Notes under the pieces: generated by a model
The model's database searches: none
What the model saw: the letters and a program-made list of their open reading frames with translations, nothing else
What the model was told of the DNA's origin: nothing
In this document: positions 45,004-53,948 of the stretch, in pieces
Layout: each line of letters starts with the position of its first letter
Numbering within the stretch: the stretch's first letter is position 1
NCBI RefSeq assembly: GCF_000424145.1
Contig: NZ_AUJI01000034.1
Coordinates: 1 to 64,000, forward strand
DNA: 64,000 nucleotides
Reading direction: 5' to 3'
From: Butyrivibrio sp. AC2005
GTDB taxonomy: Bacteria > Bacillota > Clostridia > Lachnospirales > Lachnospiraceae
Position numbers and translations under genes: made by a program

Positions 45004-45020
45004 GGCAGACGGATGAGGGG
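45004..45020 (+). repeat. Partial dispersed intergenic element supplying a ribosome site
   Basis: GGCAGACGGATGAGGGG matches the 3' tail of the dispersed element. Its GAGGGG lies six bases before the ATG at 45025, so the repeat tail acts as Shine-Dalgarno sequence. Confidence 0.6.
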
Positions 45021-45024
45021 AATA

Positions 45025-46614
45025 ATGGAACTCCTTAACTATTCAAAAAAAGCATGGGACAAAATGCAGATTGTCTGCGGAATTCTTTTATATCTTCTTT
45101 CAGCAGGTATGATAGTCTATGCAGTTTATCTGTGCTTTAGTCCTGACATATGGTACGACGAGCTTTACAGCATACAGTTTGCGTTAAAGCCGGTATCGGA
45201 AATGATTAAATTAACAGCGGCGGATGTACACCCGCCGCTGTATTATGTTATCGTGCATTTCATGATAGAGGCATGTGGCACATCAGCAGGGAATATGCCT
45301 GTTATCTATGCAAAAATTGTAAGTGTCATTCCACTGGTAATTCTATTGTTGTACGGATTAACTATCATTAGAAAACGCTATGGAATTCTCACAGGCGGAC
45401 TCTTTTCATGTGTTGTGATCGCCATGCCCCAGATGGCTGATTATTCCGTTGAAATAAGAATGTATAGCTGGGTTATGCTTTTTGTGACAGCACTTTGTAT
45501 TCATGCGGAGCCTTTTCTTCAGACTGACAAGGATAAGCAGGTACGCGGCTTAAAGTGGGGAAAGGCATTACCTGTTTTTCTCTATGGTCTTTTTGCATGC
45601 TACACACAGTATTATGCGGCAGTTTCAGTGGCTGCGATTTATCTTTTGCTGATTGTGTGGTCTGTTAGAAAAAATATCTATCAGCTAGGAATTCTTCTTA
45701 TCAGTGCAAATTTAACAGCGGTGTGCTATGTTCCATGGATTGGGGTAGTGCTATCGCAGGCGCGGTCTGTGTCATCTAATTACTGGATACAATCACTCAG
45801 CCTCAGAAGCTTCGGCGGAATAATTAAGTTCCTGATGAAGCCCGGATTCTTCAATGAAAAGCTGGCAACAATTCTTGCGGTAGTAATGTTTGTACTTGTT
45901 GTAATTGTTGTCTTGGCAAATTTCAGGGATGTGTATATGTGGCTGTGTTTTATGCCTGTAATAGGAATCATAGCCTTTGGCTTTGCTGCATCAATGCTTC
46001 TCAGACCTGTTTTTACATACAGATATATGATTCCGGGTATGGGTGCGATGTGGTTTGGAGTGCTTCTTGGTGCAAGAAAGCTTCTGCAGAATAAAAGCAA
46101 ATTGATGATTGCCGGCTTTTTGCTTACAGTACTTATGATTGTTTTCTGTATAAGAGATTTTTGGGCTTTTCGTGGAAATGAGTTATACAAACGTGTTAAT
46201 ATGGTGGAAACGGAAAAATTCTGGAATGAAATAAATGATTCAAATTCCGGGGAAAATACAATACTCATTTGTAATTTTGACCAGGTGTCTGCGCTGACTC
46301 TGTACTATGCAAATGGAATGAGAGATGTGACAGGTGATGCAGGAAAAGAACCCCCTGTAACTGTTTATTTATATGGCGCCATGACTGACGCAGTTTTGGA
46401 GAATACATTTCCGGGAATACTAACCATCAGCGAATACTGGGAGGTTCAGGAGCTTATAGACAGTGGGGCCAGAGTCCTGTTTCTTGGAAGCTTTAATTCA
46501 AGGGAGGATATCCTGAAGGATTGGAAGGAATCTCCTGCTAAAATCGGAAACAGGAATATAGGAAGCTATCTGCATGAGAGATACTGGTTTGACGTATTTG
46601 AGTTATCCAGATAA
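45025..46614 (+). CDS. Membrane glycosyltransferase-like protein (GT39/GT-C style)
   Basis: This 529-aa protein has about 11 membrane helices. The first extracellular loop CFSPDIWYDELYSIQFA has the Asp-Glu pair of GT-C transferases, and ADVHPPLYYVIVHF is a second hallmark of the PMT/GT39 family. It probably transfers sugar from a lipid-linked donor to a surface molecule. The ATG at 45025 is preferred; an upstream ATG at 45013 lies inside the ribosome site. Gene order thrS, this, then a secreted protein. Confidence 0.8.
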   Translation: MELLNYSKKAWDKMQIVCGILLYLLSAGMIVYAVYLCFSPDIWYDELYSIQFALKPVSEMIKLTAADVHPPLYYVIVHFMIEACGTSAGNMPVIYAKIVSVIPLVILLLYGLTIIRKRYGILTGGLFSCVVIAMPQMADYSVEIRMYSWVMLFVTALCIHAEPFLQTDKDKQVRGLKWGKALPVFLYGLFACYTQYYAAVSVAAIYLLLIVWSVRKNIYQLGILLISANLTAVCYVPWIGVVLSQARSVSSNYWIQSLSLRSFGGIIKFLMKPGFFNEKLATILAVVMFVLVVIVVLANFRDVYMWLCFMPVIGIIAFGFAASMLLRPVFTYRYMIPGMGAMWFGVLLGARKLLQNKSKLMIAGFLLTVLMIVFCIRDFWAFRGNELYKRVNMVETEKFWNEINDSNSGENTILICNFDQVSALTLYYANGMRDVTGDAGKEPPVTVYLYGAMTDAVLENTFPGILTISEYWEVQELIDSGARVLFLGSFNSREDILKDWKESPAKIGNRNIGSYLHERYWFDVFELSR

Positions 46615-46635
46615 ATATTTAAAGGAGTAGATGGA

Positions 46636-47319
46636 TTGCGTATAAAGAGACTGATTTCAATAGTATGTGTGCTTGGTTTGTTTACAGTAGCTGAATATAG
46701 AACGCAGGTCATCGCATCAGTTGGAGCAAATGCGGCTCTTGAGGAAATAATAAAAGGTGGGAGCGACGGGGAAAATTCGGAAATGAGTGAGAGCACACCC
46801 GAGGGAATGTCAAAGCTACCCGAATCACTCACCTGCTCCTTTGTGGTGCCGGAAGGCTTTAAAACATCCGGAGATCCCGGGGTGTATGTAAATGAATTTT
46901 ATCCACTGGAGTCAGCGAACGTTACTTATGCCGTAACTAAAATTCCTGAGAAAAAGGTCCTGACAAATGCCCAGAGGACAGCAGGCGAGACGGAAGACGA
47001 TAATGTAGAATACAGGTATGATGAGCTTACAGCGGATATGTACGAGAGTGCTCAGAAGGCAAACTATGAGAGCCTCTACGGCGAGAATATCGGATTTACT
47101 CTCGAAGCCTTTGAAAGTCAGGAATATGACGGTTTTCCGGGATATATGATAAGGACATCTTTTACTCCTGAGAATTCACAGACAATCCATCAGGTTACAG
47201 TAATAGTCCTGTCAAAAAATAAGGTTTATACGATTGTATATTCAAGAGCAGAGGATGATGATTTTGAAGATGCAATTGCAGAAAGTATTTCAACTATTCA
47301 TGTAATTTCCAAAAATTGA
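46636..47319 (+). CDS. Secreted protein of unknown function
   Basis: This 227-aa protein begins with TTG after AAGGAG. A signal peptide (about 1-30) is followed by a Ser/Glu-rich linker and a beta-rich domain (about 60-227, LTCSFVVPEGFKTSG, YDGFPGYMIRTSF, VTVIVLSKNKVYTIVYSRA) resembling PsbP/LpqN-like secreted domains in style only. No family is assigned. It follows the glycosyltransferase by 21 bases and may share its transcript. A terminator follows. Confidence 0.7.
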   Translation: MRIKRLISIVCVLGLFTVAEYRTQVIASVGANAALEEIIKGGSDGENSEMSESTPEGMSKLPESLTCSFVVPEGFKTSGDPGVYVNEFYPLESANVTYAVTKIPEKKVLTNAQRTAGETEDDNVEYRYDELTADMYESAQKANYESLYGENIGFTLEAFESQEYDGFPGYMIRTSFTPENSQTIHQVTVIVLSKNKVYTIVYSRAEDDDFEDAIAESISTIHVISKN

Positions 47320-47338
47320 AGAAATATGATACAATTAA

Positions 47339-47387
47339 GTCGCGCGTGTCTTGAGGATGAACAAGACTATGCGCGGCTATTTTTGTG
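47339..47387 (+). terminator. Intrinsic terminator after the secreted protein
   Basis: CGCGCGTGTCTT pairs with AAGACTATGCGCG with a small bulge around a ten-base loop, followed by CTATTTTTG. Confidence 0.75.
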
Positions 47388-47464
47388 TTCAGCGTTTGAA
47401 TCAAAGCTGATATGCAGGAAAAAATATTGGAAAAAGGGAACGGTATGAAAGGAGACAGATTTTT

Positions 47465-48334
47465 ATGAACACATCAAAGGGGAACAAATTTTCAACAGTA
47501 CTAAAAGCATTTGGGATATTGCTGGCATTTATGGCTTTGCTGAATCTGATAGTGATGGTGATAGGCGGAGCACAGACCATTTTGGCAGTAGCAAATGGGG
47601 TTGTAGCTAATGATCAGATAGAGCTGACAAACTATTTTATTAGTACTATGGCAGTTGCACAGTTTATTGCTGAGATAATCTGTATAGTAGTTTTGGGATT
47701 CTGGTATTACAAGGCATTTGTAAAGAAGGCTAAGAGTCAGGGAACTTATGAGTCAGGCTTTAAGAAAATTGCAAGCATTAAAGATATAGCATTTATTGTG
47801 TCGATGACACTTACATTCTATTTTCTGGATTCTGTAATCGCGAGCGTAGTTATGACTCTTGTTCCTGGAAGCGGAGAACTCTTTGGAACTTTGATGAACT
47901 CTATTACAAGTGGCAATGTGATTGCTGGAATGCTGACAGTTATGCTTCTTGGTCCTATAGCTGAAGAGCTTGCATTCAGAGGAGTTATGCTTCAGACAAC
48001 AAAGAAGGGCTTTGGAATAGTTGGATGTATTGTTGTGACAGCAATAATGTTTGGAATCATGCATATGAATCCGGTTCAGAGCATATATGCAATTCCGATA
48101 GGTGCAGCACTGGCTTTTATTGCTTACAAATATAATTCACTAGTTCCTGCCATGATCGCACATGTTTTGAATAACAGTTTATCTGTTATCCTCTCAAAGT
48201 TGGTAAGTGAATTAAATGAAGTAGTATGTGTGGTTATGATTGTAGTATTTGGTGCTTTATCAATTTTCCTGTACAAGCAGCTCCCTGCAAGACAGGAGAA
48301 GACTACAGAACAGGATTCAAGAATTTCTGCATAA
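47465..48334 (+). CDS. CPBP family intramembrane metalloprotease
   Basis: This 289-aa protein has about eight helices. The three CPBP (Abi/CAAX-type) motifs are present: LGPIAEELAFRG (Glu-Glu...Arg), FGIMHMNPVQ (His) and AHVLNNSL (His/Asn). Family roles include bacteriocin self-immunity and peptide processing. AGGAGACAG lies upstream of the ATG. No bacteriocin gene is seen nearby. Confidence 0.87.
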   Translation: MNTSKGNKFSTVLKAFGILLAFMALLNLIVMVIGGAQTILAVANGVVANDQIELTNYFISTMAVAQFIAEIICIVVLGFWYYKAFVKKAKSQGTYESGFKKIASIKDIAFIVSMTLTFYFLDSVIASVVMTLVPGSGELFGTLMNSITSGNVIAGMLTVMLLGPIAEELAFRGVMLQTTKKGFGIVGCIVVTAIMFGIMHMNPVQSIYAIPIGAALAFIAYKYNSLVPAMIAHVLNNSLSVILSKLVSELNEVVCVVMIVVFGALSIFLYKQLPARQEKTTEQDSRISA

Positions 48335-48340
48335 AAATAT

Positions 48341-48390
48341 AAAAAACGTCAGGATACATAATGTCTGCGATATGTACCCTGACGTTTTTT
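48341..48390. terminator. Bidirectional intrinsic terminator
   Basis: ACGTCAGGATACATA pairs with TATGTACCCTGACGT (14 of 15 bases), with A-run before and T-run after. It serves the convergent CPBP and FeoB-associated genes. Confidence 0.88.
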
Positions 48391-48420
48391 GTTTAAATAC
48401 TTTTATAAATTTCGCAGTAG

Positions 48421-48579
48421 TTACTTCTTGACTGCAGGAGTGCAAGAGCACGATTTCTTATGGCAGGCACCGGCTGAAGGACAACCGATACAGCCGCCCT
48501 GCTTCTTCTTTTTTATAATGTAGCGAATATCGAAGATTAATATCGCTGCAATTATCAAAATTATTATTACGTTTGTCAT
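48421..48579 (-). CDS. FeoB-associated Cys-rich membrane protein
   Basis: This 52-aa protein has one membrane helix (MTNVIIILIIAAILIFDI) and a basic, Cys-rich tail with CIGC, CHKKSCSC and a final TPAVKK. It belongs to the small FeoB-associated family (short membrane anchor plus CxxC tail), thought to aid ferrous iron transport. No feoA or feoB lies nearby. A Fur-like box lies 26-40 bases upstream of the start. AGGAAG is present before the ATG. Confidence 0.85.
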   Translation of the reverse strand: MTNVIIILIIAAILIFDIRYIIKKKKQGGCIGCPSAGACHKKSCSCTPAVKK

Positions 48580-48604
48580 TTGAATCACTTCCTAAAAAAC
48601 AATT

Positions 48605-48619
48605 TGAGAATCGTTCTCA
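48605..48619. promoter_or_regulatory. Fur-like box upstream of the FeoB-associated gene
   Basis: TGAGAATCGTTCTCA fits the 7-1-7 Fur consensus TGATAATNATTATCA at most positions. Its place just upstream of an iron-uptake-type gene supports iron-responsive control. Confidence 0.65.
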
Positions 48620-48685
48620 TTTGCTATGAGTATAGTACCGACCAAATGAAAAGTCAAGCGATTATGTTAGCAATGGCAAACATGA

Positions 48686-49237
48686 TCAAATAATATCCTT
48701 TATTCTGGAATAGCTTTCTTCTGTAGGAATTCTGTGGATGGCGGTATCTGTAAAGACATTGGCCTTAAGCAGATCCTGTTTGTCCGGATGGTTTTGCCCC
48801 TCATCAAAAACCGCTATCATTCTGTCGATCATCTCATCATCATATTTTCCGCGCATGGCTTCATAGCGGTCGCGGATAATAAGCGGCATACTTCCCTGGC
48901 AGAAGAATGAACCAAGAAATACGTTATCCGAAGCAAGCCAGACCTTGCCTATGGATTCCATGGATCTATAGTAGGCAGGATCATTTCCCATACCACAGGT
49001 TCCAAAAAAGGCGACATTTTTTCCATGAAGAGAGGTGATCAGATCGATGATTTCAAGAGAGCAGGTGCCTCTGTTGACCCAGTAACCTATGAAATAGGTT
49101 TCGGCATCATGCCTGCCGTTCCAGCTTCTGATGTTGATTTCTTCCTTGGAATCAGAAGGGAGGGCATAGAAAATCTCATCCGCTATTTTCTTTGTATTTC
49201 CTGTTTCACTTGCATAAACAACTAAATACTTCAGCAT
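48686..49237 (-). CDS. Flavodoxin-family protein
   Basis: This 183-aa FMN-binding protein has the phosphate loop VVYASETGNTKKIADEI at the N-terminus and the aromatic loop regions GYWVNRGTCS and FGTCGMGNDPAYY. Length and order suit long-chain or BilS-like flavodoxins. It may replace ferredoxin under low iron, in line with the neighbouring Fur-like box. The ATG at 49237 (MLKYLVVYAS) is preferred to an upstream TTG at 49255. Confidence 0.85.
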   Translation of the reverse strand: MLKYLVVYASETGNTKKIADEIFYALPSDSKEEINIRSWNGRHDAETYFIGYWVNRGTCSLEIIDLITSLHGKNVAFFGTCGMGNDPAYYRSMESIGKVWLASDNVFLGSFFCQGSMPLIIRDRYEAMRGKYDDEMIDRMIAVFDEGQNHPDKQDLLKANVFTDTAIHRIPTEESYSRIKDII

Positions 49238-49264
49238 GCGTCCCTCTGGTTCCAATAATGACTG

Positions 49265-49669
49265 TCAGGACTTTTTCAGAAAGGTGTTGCCACACTTTGG
49301 ACATCTTATTTCAATCCGGCCCTTACCACGCGGCACTCTGATTTTTTGACTGCAATTAGGGCATTTATAGATATGAAAAGCTTTATTCTGTGTCCAGGTG
49401 TCCTTAAAGTTTCTGAAGAAGTCCAGAAATTTATCAGTAAATTTTACAAAAATCTCATTCTCGCGATAACGGGCAGGAATATTCTTGGAAAACAGACGGA
49501 AATAGCTGTAAAACAGCATTACGACAGCTACATAATATAAAATCCCAAGCGGTGACGTGAAAGACAACACAAGTAGAATTACTGCAACCACAAGGCTGCA
49601 CTTTGTAAGTCTGTCAGTTCCGTACGCTCCGTATCTTCCCTGAAAAAAGCGATAGAGAAAATTTTTCAT
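49265..49669 (-). CDS. Small membrane protein with C-terminal zinc ribbon
   Basis: This 134-aa protein has a basic start (MKNFLYRFFQGRYG), two close membrane helices (about 20-60), a helical linker and a C-terminal zinc ribbon CPNCSQKIRVPRGKGRIEIRCPKCG (two CxxC). Function is unknown; such proteins are common in Lachnospiraceae. It ends 27 bases before the flavodoxin start on the same strand, so the two may be co-transcribed. Confidence 0.8.
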   Translation of the reverse strand: MKNFLYRFFQGRYGAYGTDRLTKCSLVVAVILLVLSFTSPLGILYYVAVVMLFYSYFRLFSKNIPARYRENEIFVKFTDKFLDFFRNFKDTWTQNKAFHIYKCPNCSQKIRVPRGKGRIEIRCPKCGNTFLKKS

Positions 49670-49864
49670 TAAGTACGCTCCATGGTTCGCTTTTGGCATT
49701 ATACAAAAGACGAACTGTTAACAACAGTGAACTCGCTGACAAACCCCCTCAATATAGGGAAAGTATAATTTTTATTAAGTGAAAATACAATTAATCCGAT
49801 ATAAATTTATCTTAAAAATCCATTAATGTCTTATAACGCAAACATCAACAAAAATAAAGAAAAG

Positions 49865-49873
49865 TGTTATAAT
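49865..49873 (+). promoter_or_regulatory. Extended -10 promoter of trkA
   Basis: TGTTATAAT lies 34 bases before the trkA ATG, with the ribosome site GGAGG between them. The -35 hexamer is weak, as expected with an extended -10. Confidence 0.6.
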
Positions 49874-49906
49874 GTGATGTATTTATTTTTTATTTGGAGG
49901 CATTTT

Positions 49907-51268
49907 ATGCAAATTATCATAGTTGGCTGCGGAAATGTTGGTGCAGCACTAACTGAGCAGCTTTCGGGCGAAGGCCATGATGTTACGGTTATTGAGGAAA
50001 AACGTGATGTCATTCAGAGTCTTGTTAACAATTTCGACGTTATGGGAATTGTGGGTAACGGTGCAAGTTATCTGGTAATGAAGGATGCAGGTATTGAGTA
50101 TGCAGACCTTATGATTGCGGTTACCGGTAATGATGAGCTTAACCTCCTCTGCTGCCTTATTGCGAGGAAGGCCGGACATTGCAACACTATAGCAAGAGTC
50201 AAGAACCCGATCTACAAGAGAGAGATCAGCTTTATTAAGGAGGAGCTTGGACTTTCACTTGTTGTGAATCCCGAGGAGCTTTCAGCGGCTGAGGCTGCGA
50301 GATTACTTAAGTTCCCGGCTGCTACAAAGATAGAGACCTTTGCGAGAGGCCGTGCAGAGATTGTTCATATGACGGTTGACGAGGACAGCAGAATCTGCAA
50401 CAAATCGCTTAAGACAATTCAGTCAGAAATCAGAAGTAAAGTGCTTATTGCTGTTGTAAACAGAGCGGATGAAGTTTTCATCCCCAACGGTGATTTTGTA
50501 CTTAGAGCAAACGATGAACTTACAATTGTGGGTGCTTCCAGAAGCATAGCAGAGTTTTTCAGAAAAATAGGTCTTCCTACAGCAAGAGTTCACTCCGCTA
50601 TGATAATCGGTGGTGGTGCCACATCCTACTATCTTGCACAGCAGCTGATTTCCTTCGGAATAGATGTGAAAATATTTGATAAGGATCTTGAGCGTTGCAA
50701 GACTCTCTCTGATCTGTTGCCGCAGGCACTTATTATAAATGCTGACGGAACAGACAAGGATGCACTCATGGAAGAGGGGCTTGTAGGAACAGAGTCTTTC
50801 GTTGCCATGACCAACCTTGATGAAGAGAACATAATGCTCTCAATGTATGTAAAAAGTATTAACCCCAAGGCAAAGCTTATCACCAAGGTGCACAGGGTTA
50901 ACTATGGTGAAATAATTGATTCACTTCAGATAGGAAGTATTGTTTATCCCAAGAACGTAACTGCGCAGCGTATTGTACAGTACGTCCGCGGTATCAGCAA
51001 TTCCATGGGAAGCAATAATATAGAAGCTTTGTATAAGATGAATGACGGAAAGGTTGAGGCGCTGGAATTTTTCGTTGATGAGAAGGCCCCTGTTATCGGA
51101 AAACCGCTGCAGGAGATGCATCTGAAAAAGGGAATCCTTGTTGCACTTATCAACCGCAAGGGTGAGATCATATCCCCTACCGGACAGAGTGTTATCGAGG
51201 CAGGTGATACGGTTGTTATCATCACCAGCCAGCTAGGACTTTTGGATATTTCGGATATCATTGCTTGA
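49907..51268 (+). CDS. trkA: Trk potassium uptake regulatory protein
   Basis: This 453-aa cytoplasmic protein gates TrkH by NAD(H)/nucleotide binding. It has two RCK halves, each with a Rossmann motif (IIVGCGNVGAALTEQL at 1-20; MIIGGGATSYYLAQQL near 230) and a TrkA-C domain. GGAGG lies six bases before the ATG at 49907; a longer frame from 49826 has no ribosome site. trkH follows after 51 bases, giving the classical pair. Confidence 0.95.
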   Translation: MQIIIVGCGNVGAALTEQLSGEGHDVTVIEEKRDVIQSLVNNFDVMGIVGNGASYLVMKDAGIEYADLMIAVTGNDELNLLCCLIARKAGHCNTIARVKNPIYKREISFIKEELGLSLVVNPEELSAAEAARLLKFPAATKIETFARGRAEIVHMTVDEDSRICNKSLKTIQSEIRSKVLIAVVNRADEVFIPNGDFVLRANDELTIVGASRSIAEFFRKIGLPTARVHSAMIIGGGATSYYLAQQLISFGIDVKIFDKDLERCKTLSDLLPQALIINADGTDKDALMEEGLVGTESFVAMTNLDEENIMLSMYVKSINPKAKLITKVHRVNYGEIIDSLQIGSIVYPKNVTAQRIVQYVRGISNSMGSNNIEALYKMNDGKVEALEFFVDEKAPVIGKPLQEMHLKKGILVALINRKGEIISPTGQSVIEAGDTVVIITSQLGLLDISDIIA

Positions 51269-51319
51269 ATTAACTCATATTTTTTTGCGAGGGGAATTCT
51301 ATTTTTTAGGGAGTTATTT

Positions 51320-52765
51320 ATGAACTATAAAATGATCCGTTTTCTGCTGTCACGAGTTTTACAGATTACGGGAATACTAATGCTGCTGCCGCTTATTGTT
51401 GCAGCCATATATAAAGAATGGTTTTGCGCAAAAATGTTTATCCTGGTGATTGTGGGATGCATGGTCATAGGATCGATCGGCGCACATTTTAAACCGAAAA
51501 ACGTGGCAATCTATGCCAGAGAGGGATTTGTTGCCACAGCGCTTACATGGATTCTAATAAGTGCTGTCGGAGCTCTTCCATTTGTCCTCACAGGGGTTAC
51601 GAAGAGTTACGTCGATGCTTTATTTGAAACTATATCAGGTCTTACAACCACAGGATCAACGATTCTGTCAGATGTCGAGATGTACTACAGTGTTCAGTTC
51701 TGGCGTACCTTTACTCACTGGATCGGTGGAATGGGAGTACTGGTTTTCATTCTTGCTATCATGCCGATGGCGGGCGGCTACAGCATGCATCTTATGAGAG
51801 CTGAGTCACCGGGACCTTCCGTTGGCAAAATCGTACCCAAGGTTCGCGAGACAGCGAAGATCCTGTATCTTATTTACATAGGAATTACGGTCAGCCAGGT
51901 AATACTGCTGCTTGTGACAGGCCTTAATCTCTTTGAAGCTTTAACTACTACCTTTGCTACAGTTGGTACCGGAGGATTCGGTATAACAAACGCCGGAGCC
52001 AATCAGTTTTCAACAGCTTCACAGATCGTTATTACGATTTTCATGATCATGTGTGGTATTAACTTCAGTGTGTACTATTACCTCATAACCATGAGACCCA
52101 AGGAAGCCTTCAAGAATGATGAGGTTAAACTTTATCTTGGATTGATGTTTGCATCAGCTATTCTTATTGCGCTGATGATACATACCGACGGAATTACGAA
52201 ATCTCCGTTTATGGCGTTCCATCATTCACTGTTTACAGTGGCATCGATTATGACCACAACAGGTTTTGCAACCCTGGATTTCAATAAGTGGCCGCAGCTG
52301 TGTAAGACACTTCTTGCATGCCTTATGCTACTTGGAGCCTGCGCAGGTTCTACGGGAGGCGGATTTAAGCTGTCACGTCTCCTTATTCTTCTTAAGGCTA
52401 TGAAAAATGAACTTATTTACATCGTTCATCCCAAGTCAGTTAAGAAGGTTTACATGGATGACCACTCAATTGACTCAACAGTTGTTAAGTCAGTGTCCGC
52501 TTACCTTAGCATGTATGTTGTAATTTTTATCTTTTCAATTCTTATCATCTCAATTGATGAGTTTGACTATGAGACGAACTTCACAGCTGTTGCAGCGACA
52601 CTGAATAACATAGGTCCCGGTCTTAGTATGGTCGGTCCCACCGGTAACTTTGGTGCATATTCGGATCTGTCCAAACTGGTGCTGATGTTCGATATGCTTG
52701 CAGGACGACTGGAGCTCCTGCCTATGCTGATATTGTTCTCTCCCAGAACCTGGAGTAAGAGATAA
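51320..52765 (+). CDS. trkH: Trk potassium channel subunit
   Basis: This 481-aa membrane protein has four pore repeats with selectivity signatures: SGLTTTGSTI (about 106), TVGTGGFGI, MTTTGFATLD and NNIGPGLSM. TWIGGMGVLVFILAIMPMAGG is also typical. Length is normal. It should import potassium with TrkA as regulator. A good AGGGAGTT site is present upstream. Confidence 0.95.
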   Translation: MNYKMIRFLLSRVLQITGILMLLPLIVAAIYKEWFCAKMFILVIVGCMVIGSIGAHFKPKNVAIYAREGFVATALTWILISAVGALPFVLTGVTKSYVDALFETISGLTTTGSTILSDVEMYYSVQFWRTFTHWIGGMGVLVFILAIMPMAGGYSMHLMRAESPGPSVGKIVPKVRETAKILYLIYIGITVSQVILLLVTGLNLFEALTTTFATVGTGGFGITNAGANQFSTASQIVITIFMIMCGINFSVYYYLITMRPKEAFKNDEVKLYLGLMFASAILIALMIHTDGITKSPFMAFHHSLFTVASIMTTTGFATLDFNKWPQLCKTLLACLMLLGACAGSTGGGFKLSRLLILLKAMKNELIYIVHPKSVKKVYMDDHSIDSTVVKSVSAYLSMYVVIFIFSILIISIDEFDYETNFTAVAATLNNIGPGLSMVGPTGNFGAYSDLSKLVLMFDMLAGRLELLPMLILFSPRTWSKR

Positions 52766-52785
52766 AAAGTGCGGAGGAAATACGC

Positions 52786-53001
52786 ATGGAAAAATACATT
52801 GTTTCAAAACGCATATGTGATAAACCGGTTGATATTCTGAGGGTTGATAGCAGGATTCTTGCGCACCTGAAGGAACAAAAGATTGAGACAATCAGGGATG
52901 TTATAAATAATCAGGACAAGATTCCACCCAAAGATCTGGATGTGATAAAAACTAAAATCAAGTATCTGGTATTGGCGATGGATAAACGCGGTTTGAAATA
53001 A
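52786..53001 (+). CDS. 71-aa protein resembling an RNA polymerase alpha CTD-like helix-hairpin domain
   Basis: This small protein has a helical segment VDSRILAHLKEQKIETIRDVINNQDKIPPKDLDVIKTKI, close in pattern to the helix-hairpin-helix of the alpha C-terminal domain (xxxLxxxGIxTIxDLL). There is no full alpha subunit. GGAGGAA upstream supports the start. It lies 20 bases after trkH and 19 before the inositol phosphatase. A DNA- or polymerase-binding role is only inference. Confidence 0.6.
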   Translation: MEKYIVSKRICDKPVDILRVDSRILAHLKEQKIETIRDVINNQDKIPPKDLDVIKTKIKYLVLAMDKRGLK

Positions 53002-53020
53002 ACTGCCAGGAGGATATGAC

Positions 53021-53788
53021 TTGAAAATCGAAGATATAATTGCCGTTGCAAAGGATGCCGGCGAGATTATGCTTGGTGCCAAAAGACCTAAAATTATGGA
53101 GAAGGCCGGGCATGCGAATTTCTGTACGGAGACGGATGAGAAGATACAGAAGTTTTTGATCGAGAGGCTGCAAAAGGTTCTGCCTGAGGCAGCTTTTCTT
53201 GGGGAAGAGGATGGTCATGACGTCTTTTCGGAGAAGATGAAAAGCGGCTACTGTTTCGTTATAGACCCCATTGACGGTACTTCAAATTTTATCTATGAAT
53301 ACAGACCTTCTGTGATTTCCATCGGATTACTGAAGGATGGAAAACCGTATATGGCGGTTGTCTACAATCCTTATGATGATATGATGTTTTCTGCTACAAA
53401 AGGGCAGGGAGCTTATATGAACGGTGAGAAGATTATGTCAGCCGATACGCCGCTGTCAGATTCCCTTGCAGTATTCGGAACAGCACCATATTATACTGAG
53501 CTCCAGGACAGGACCTTTGATATTGCCAAAAAGATCCTTCCTCTGTGTGTTGATCTCAGAAGATCAGGAACTGCTGCCTGGGATTTGTGCTGCGTAGCAC
53601 TTGGAAGAGTAAATCTCTATTTTGAACTCAGAGTACAGCTTTGGGATTATGCGGCAGCAGCACTTATCGCTGAGGAGGCCGGCTGTATTGTAACTGATAT
53701 AGAGGGAAATCCTCTTGGCTACGATGGCAAGACCTCAGCTTTGTGCAGAGCGAGAGGGGTTAAGGAAATACCGGAGTGCTTTAAGTGA
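53021..53788 (+). CDS. Inositol monophosphatase family protein
   Basis: This 255-aa magnesium-dependent phosphatase has motifs FLGEEDG (metal Glu), DPIDGTSNF (Asp-Asp) and WDYAAAALIAEEAG (last Asp). The natural substrate could be inositol phosphate, fructose bisphosphate or PAP; the family is mixed, and PAP turnover would fit the sulfur theme but is not shown. It starts with TTG at 53021 after AGGAGG. Confidence 0.9.
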   Translation: MKIEDIIAVAKDAGEIMLGAKRPKIMEKAGHANFCTETDEKIQKFLIERLQKVLPEAAFLGEEDGHDVFSEKMKSGYCFVIDPIDGTSNFIYEYRPSVISIGLLKDGKPYMAVVYNPYDDMMFSATKGQGAYMNGEKIMSADTPLSDSLAVFGTAPYYTELQDRTFDIAKKILPLCVDLRRSGTAAWDLCCVALGRVNLYFELRVQLWDYAAAALIAEEAGCIVTDIEGNPLGYDGKTSALCRARGVKEIPECFK

Positions 53789-53853
53789 TAAAAATTAAAT
53801 AAAGTGCTTTGTTGTTTTCTGAAGTTGGAAATACACTTTTGTAATGACATAGT

Positions 53854-53896
53854 AAAAGCCTTATGCCAATCAGATGAATCGGCATAGGGCTTTTTG
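53854..53896. terminator. Intrinsic terminator between the phosphatase and GH13 genes
   Basis: AAAAGCCTTATGCC pairs with GGCATAGGGCTTTT around a 13-base loop, then T. It serves convergent genes. Confidence 0.88.
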
Positions 53897-53948
53897 TATA
53901 TGAATGTGAGATTTTATTATATGTGTCTGAGTTATGGATGTTGCTTTG

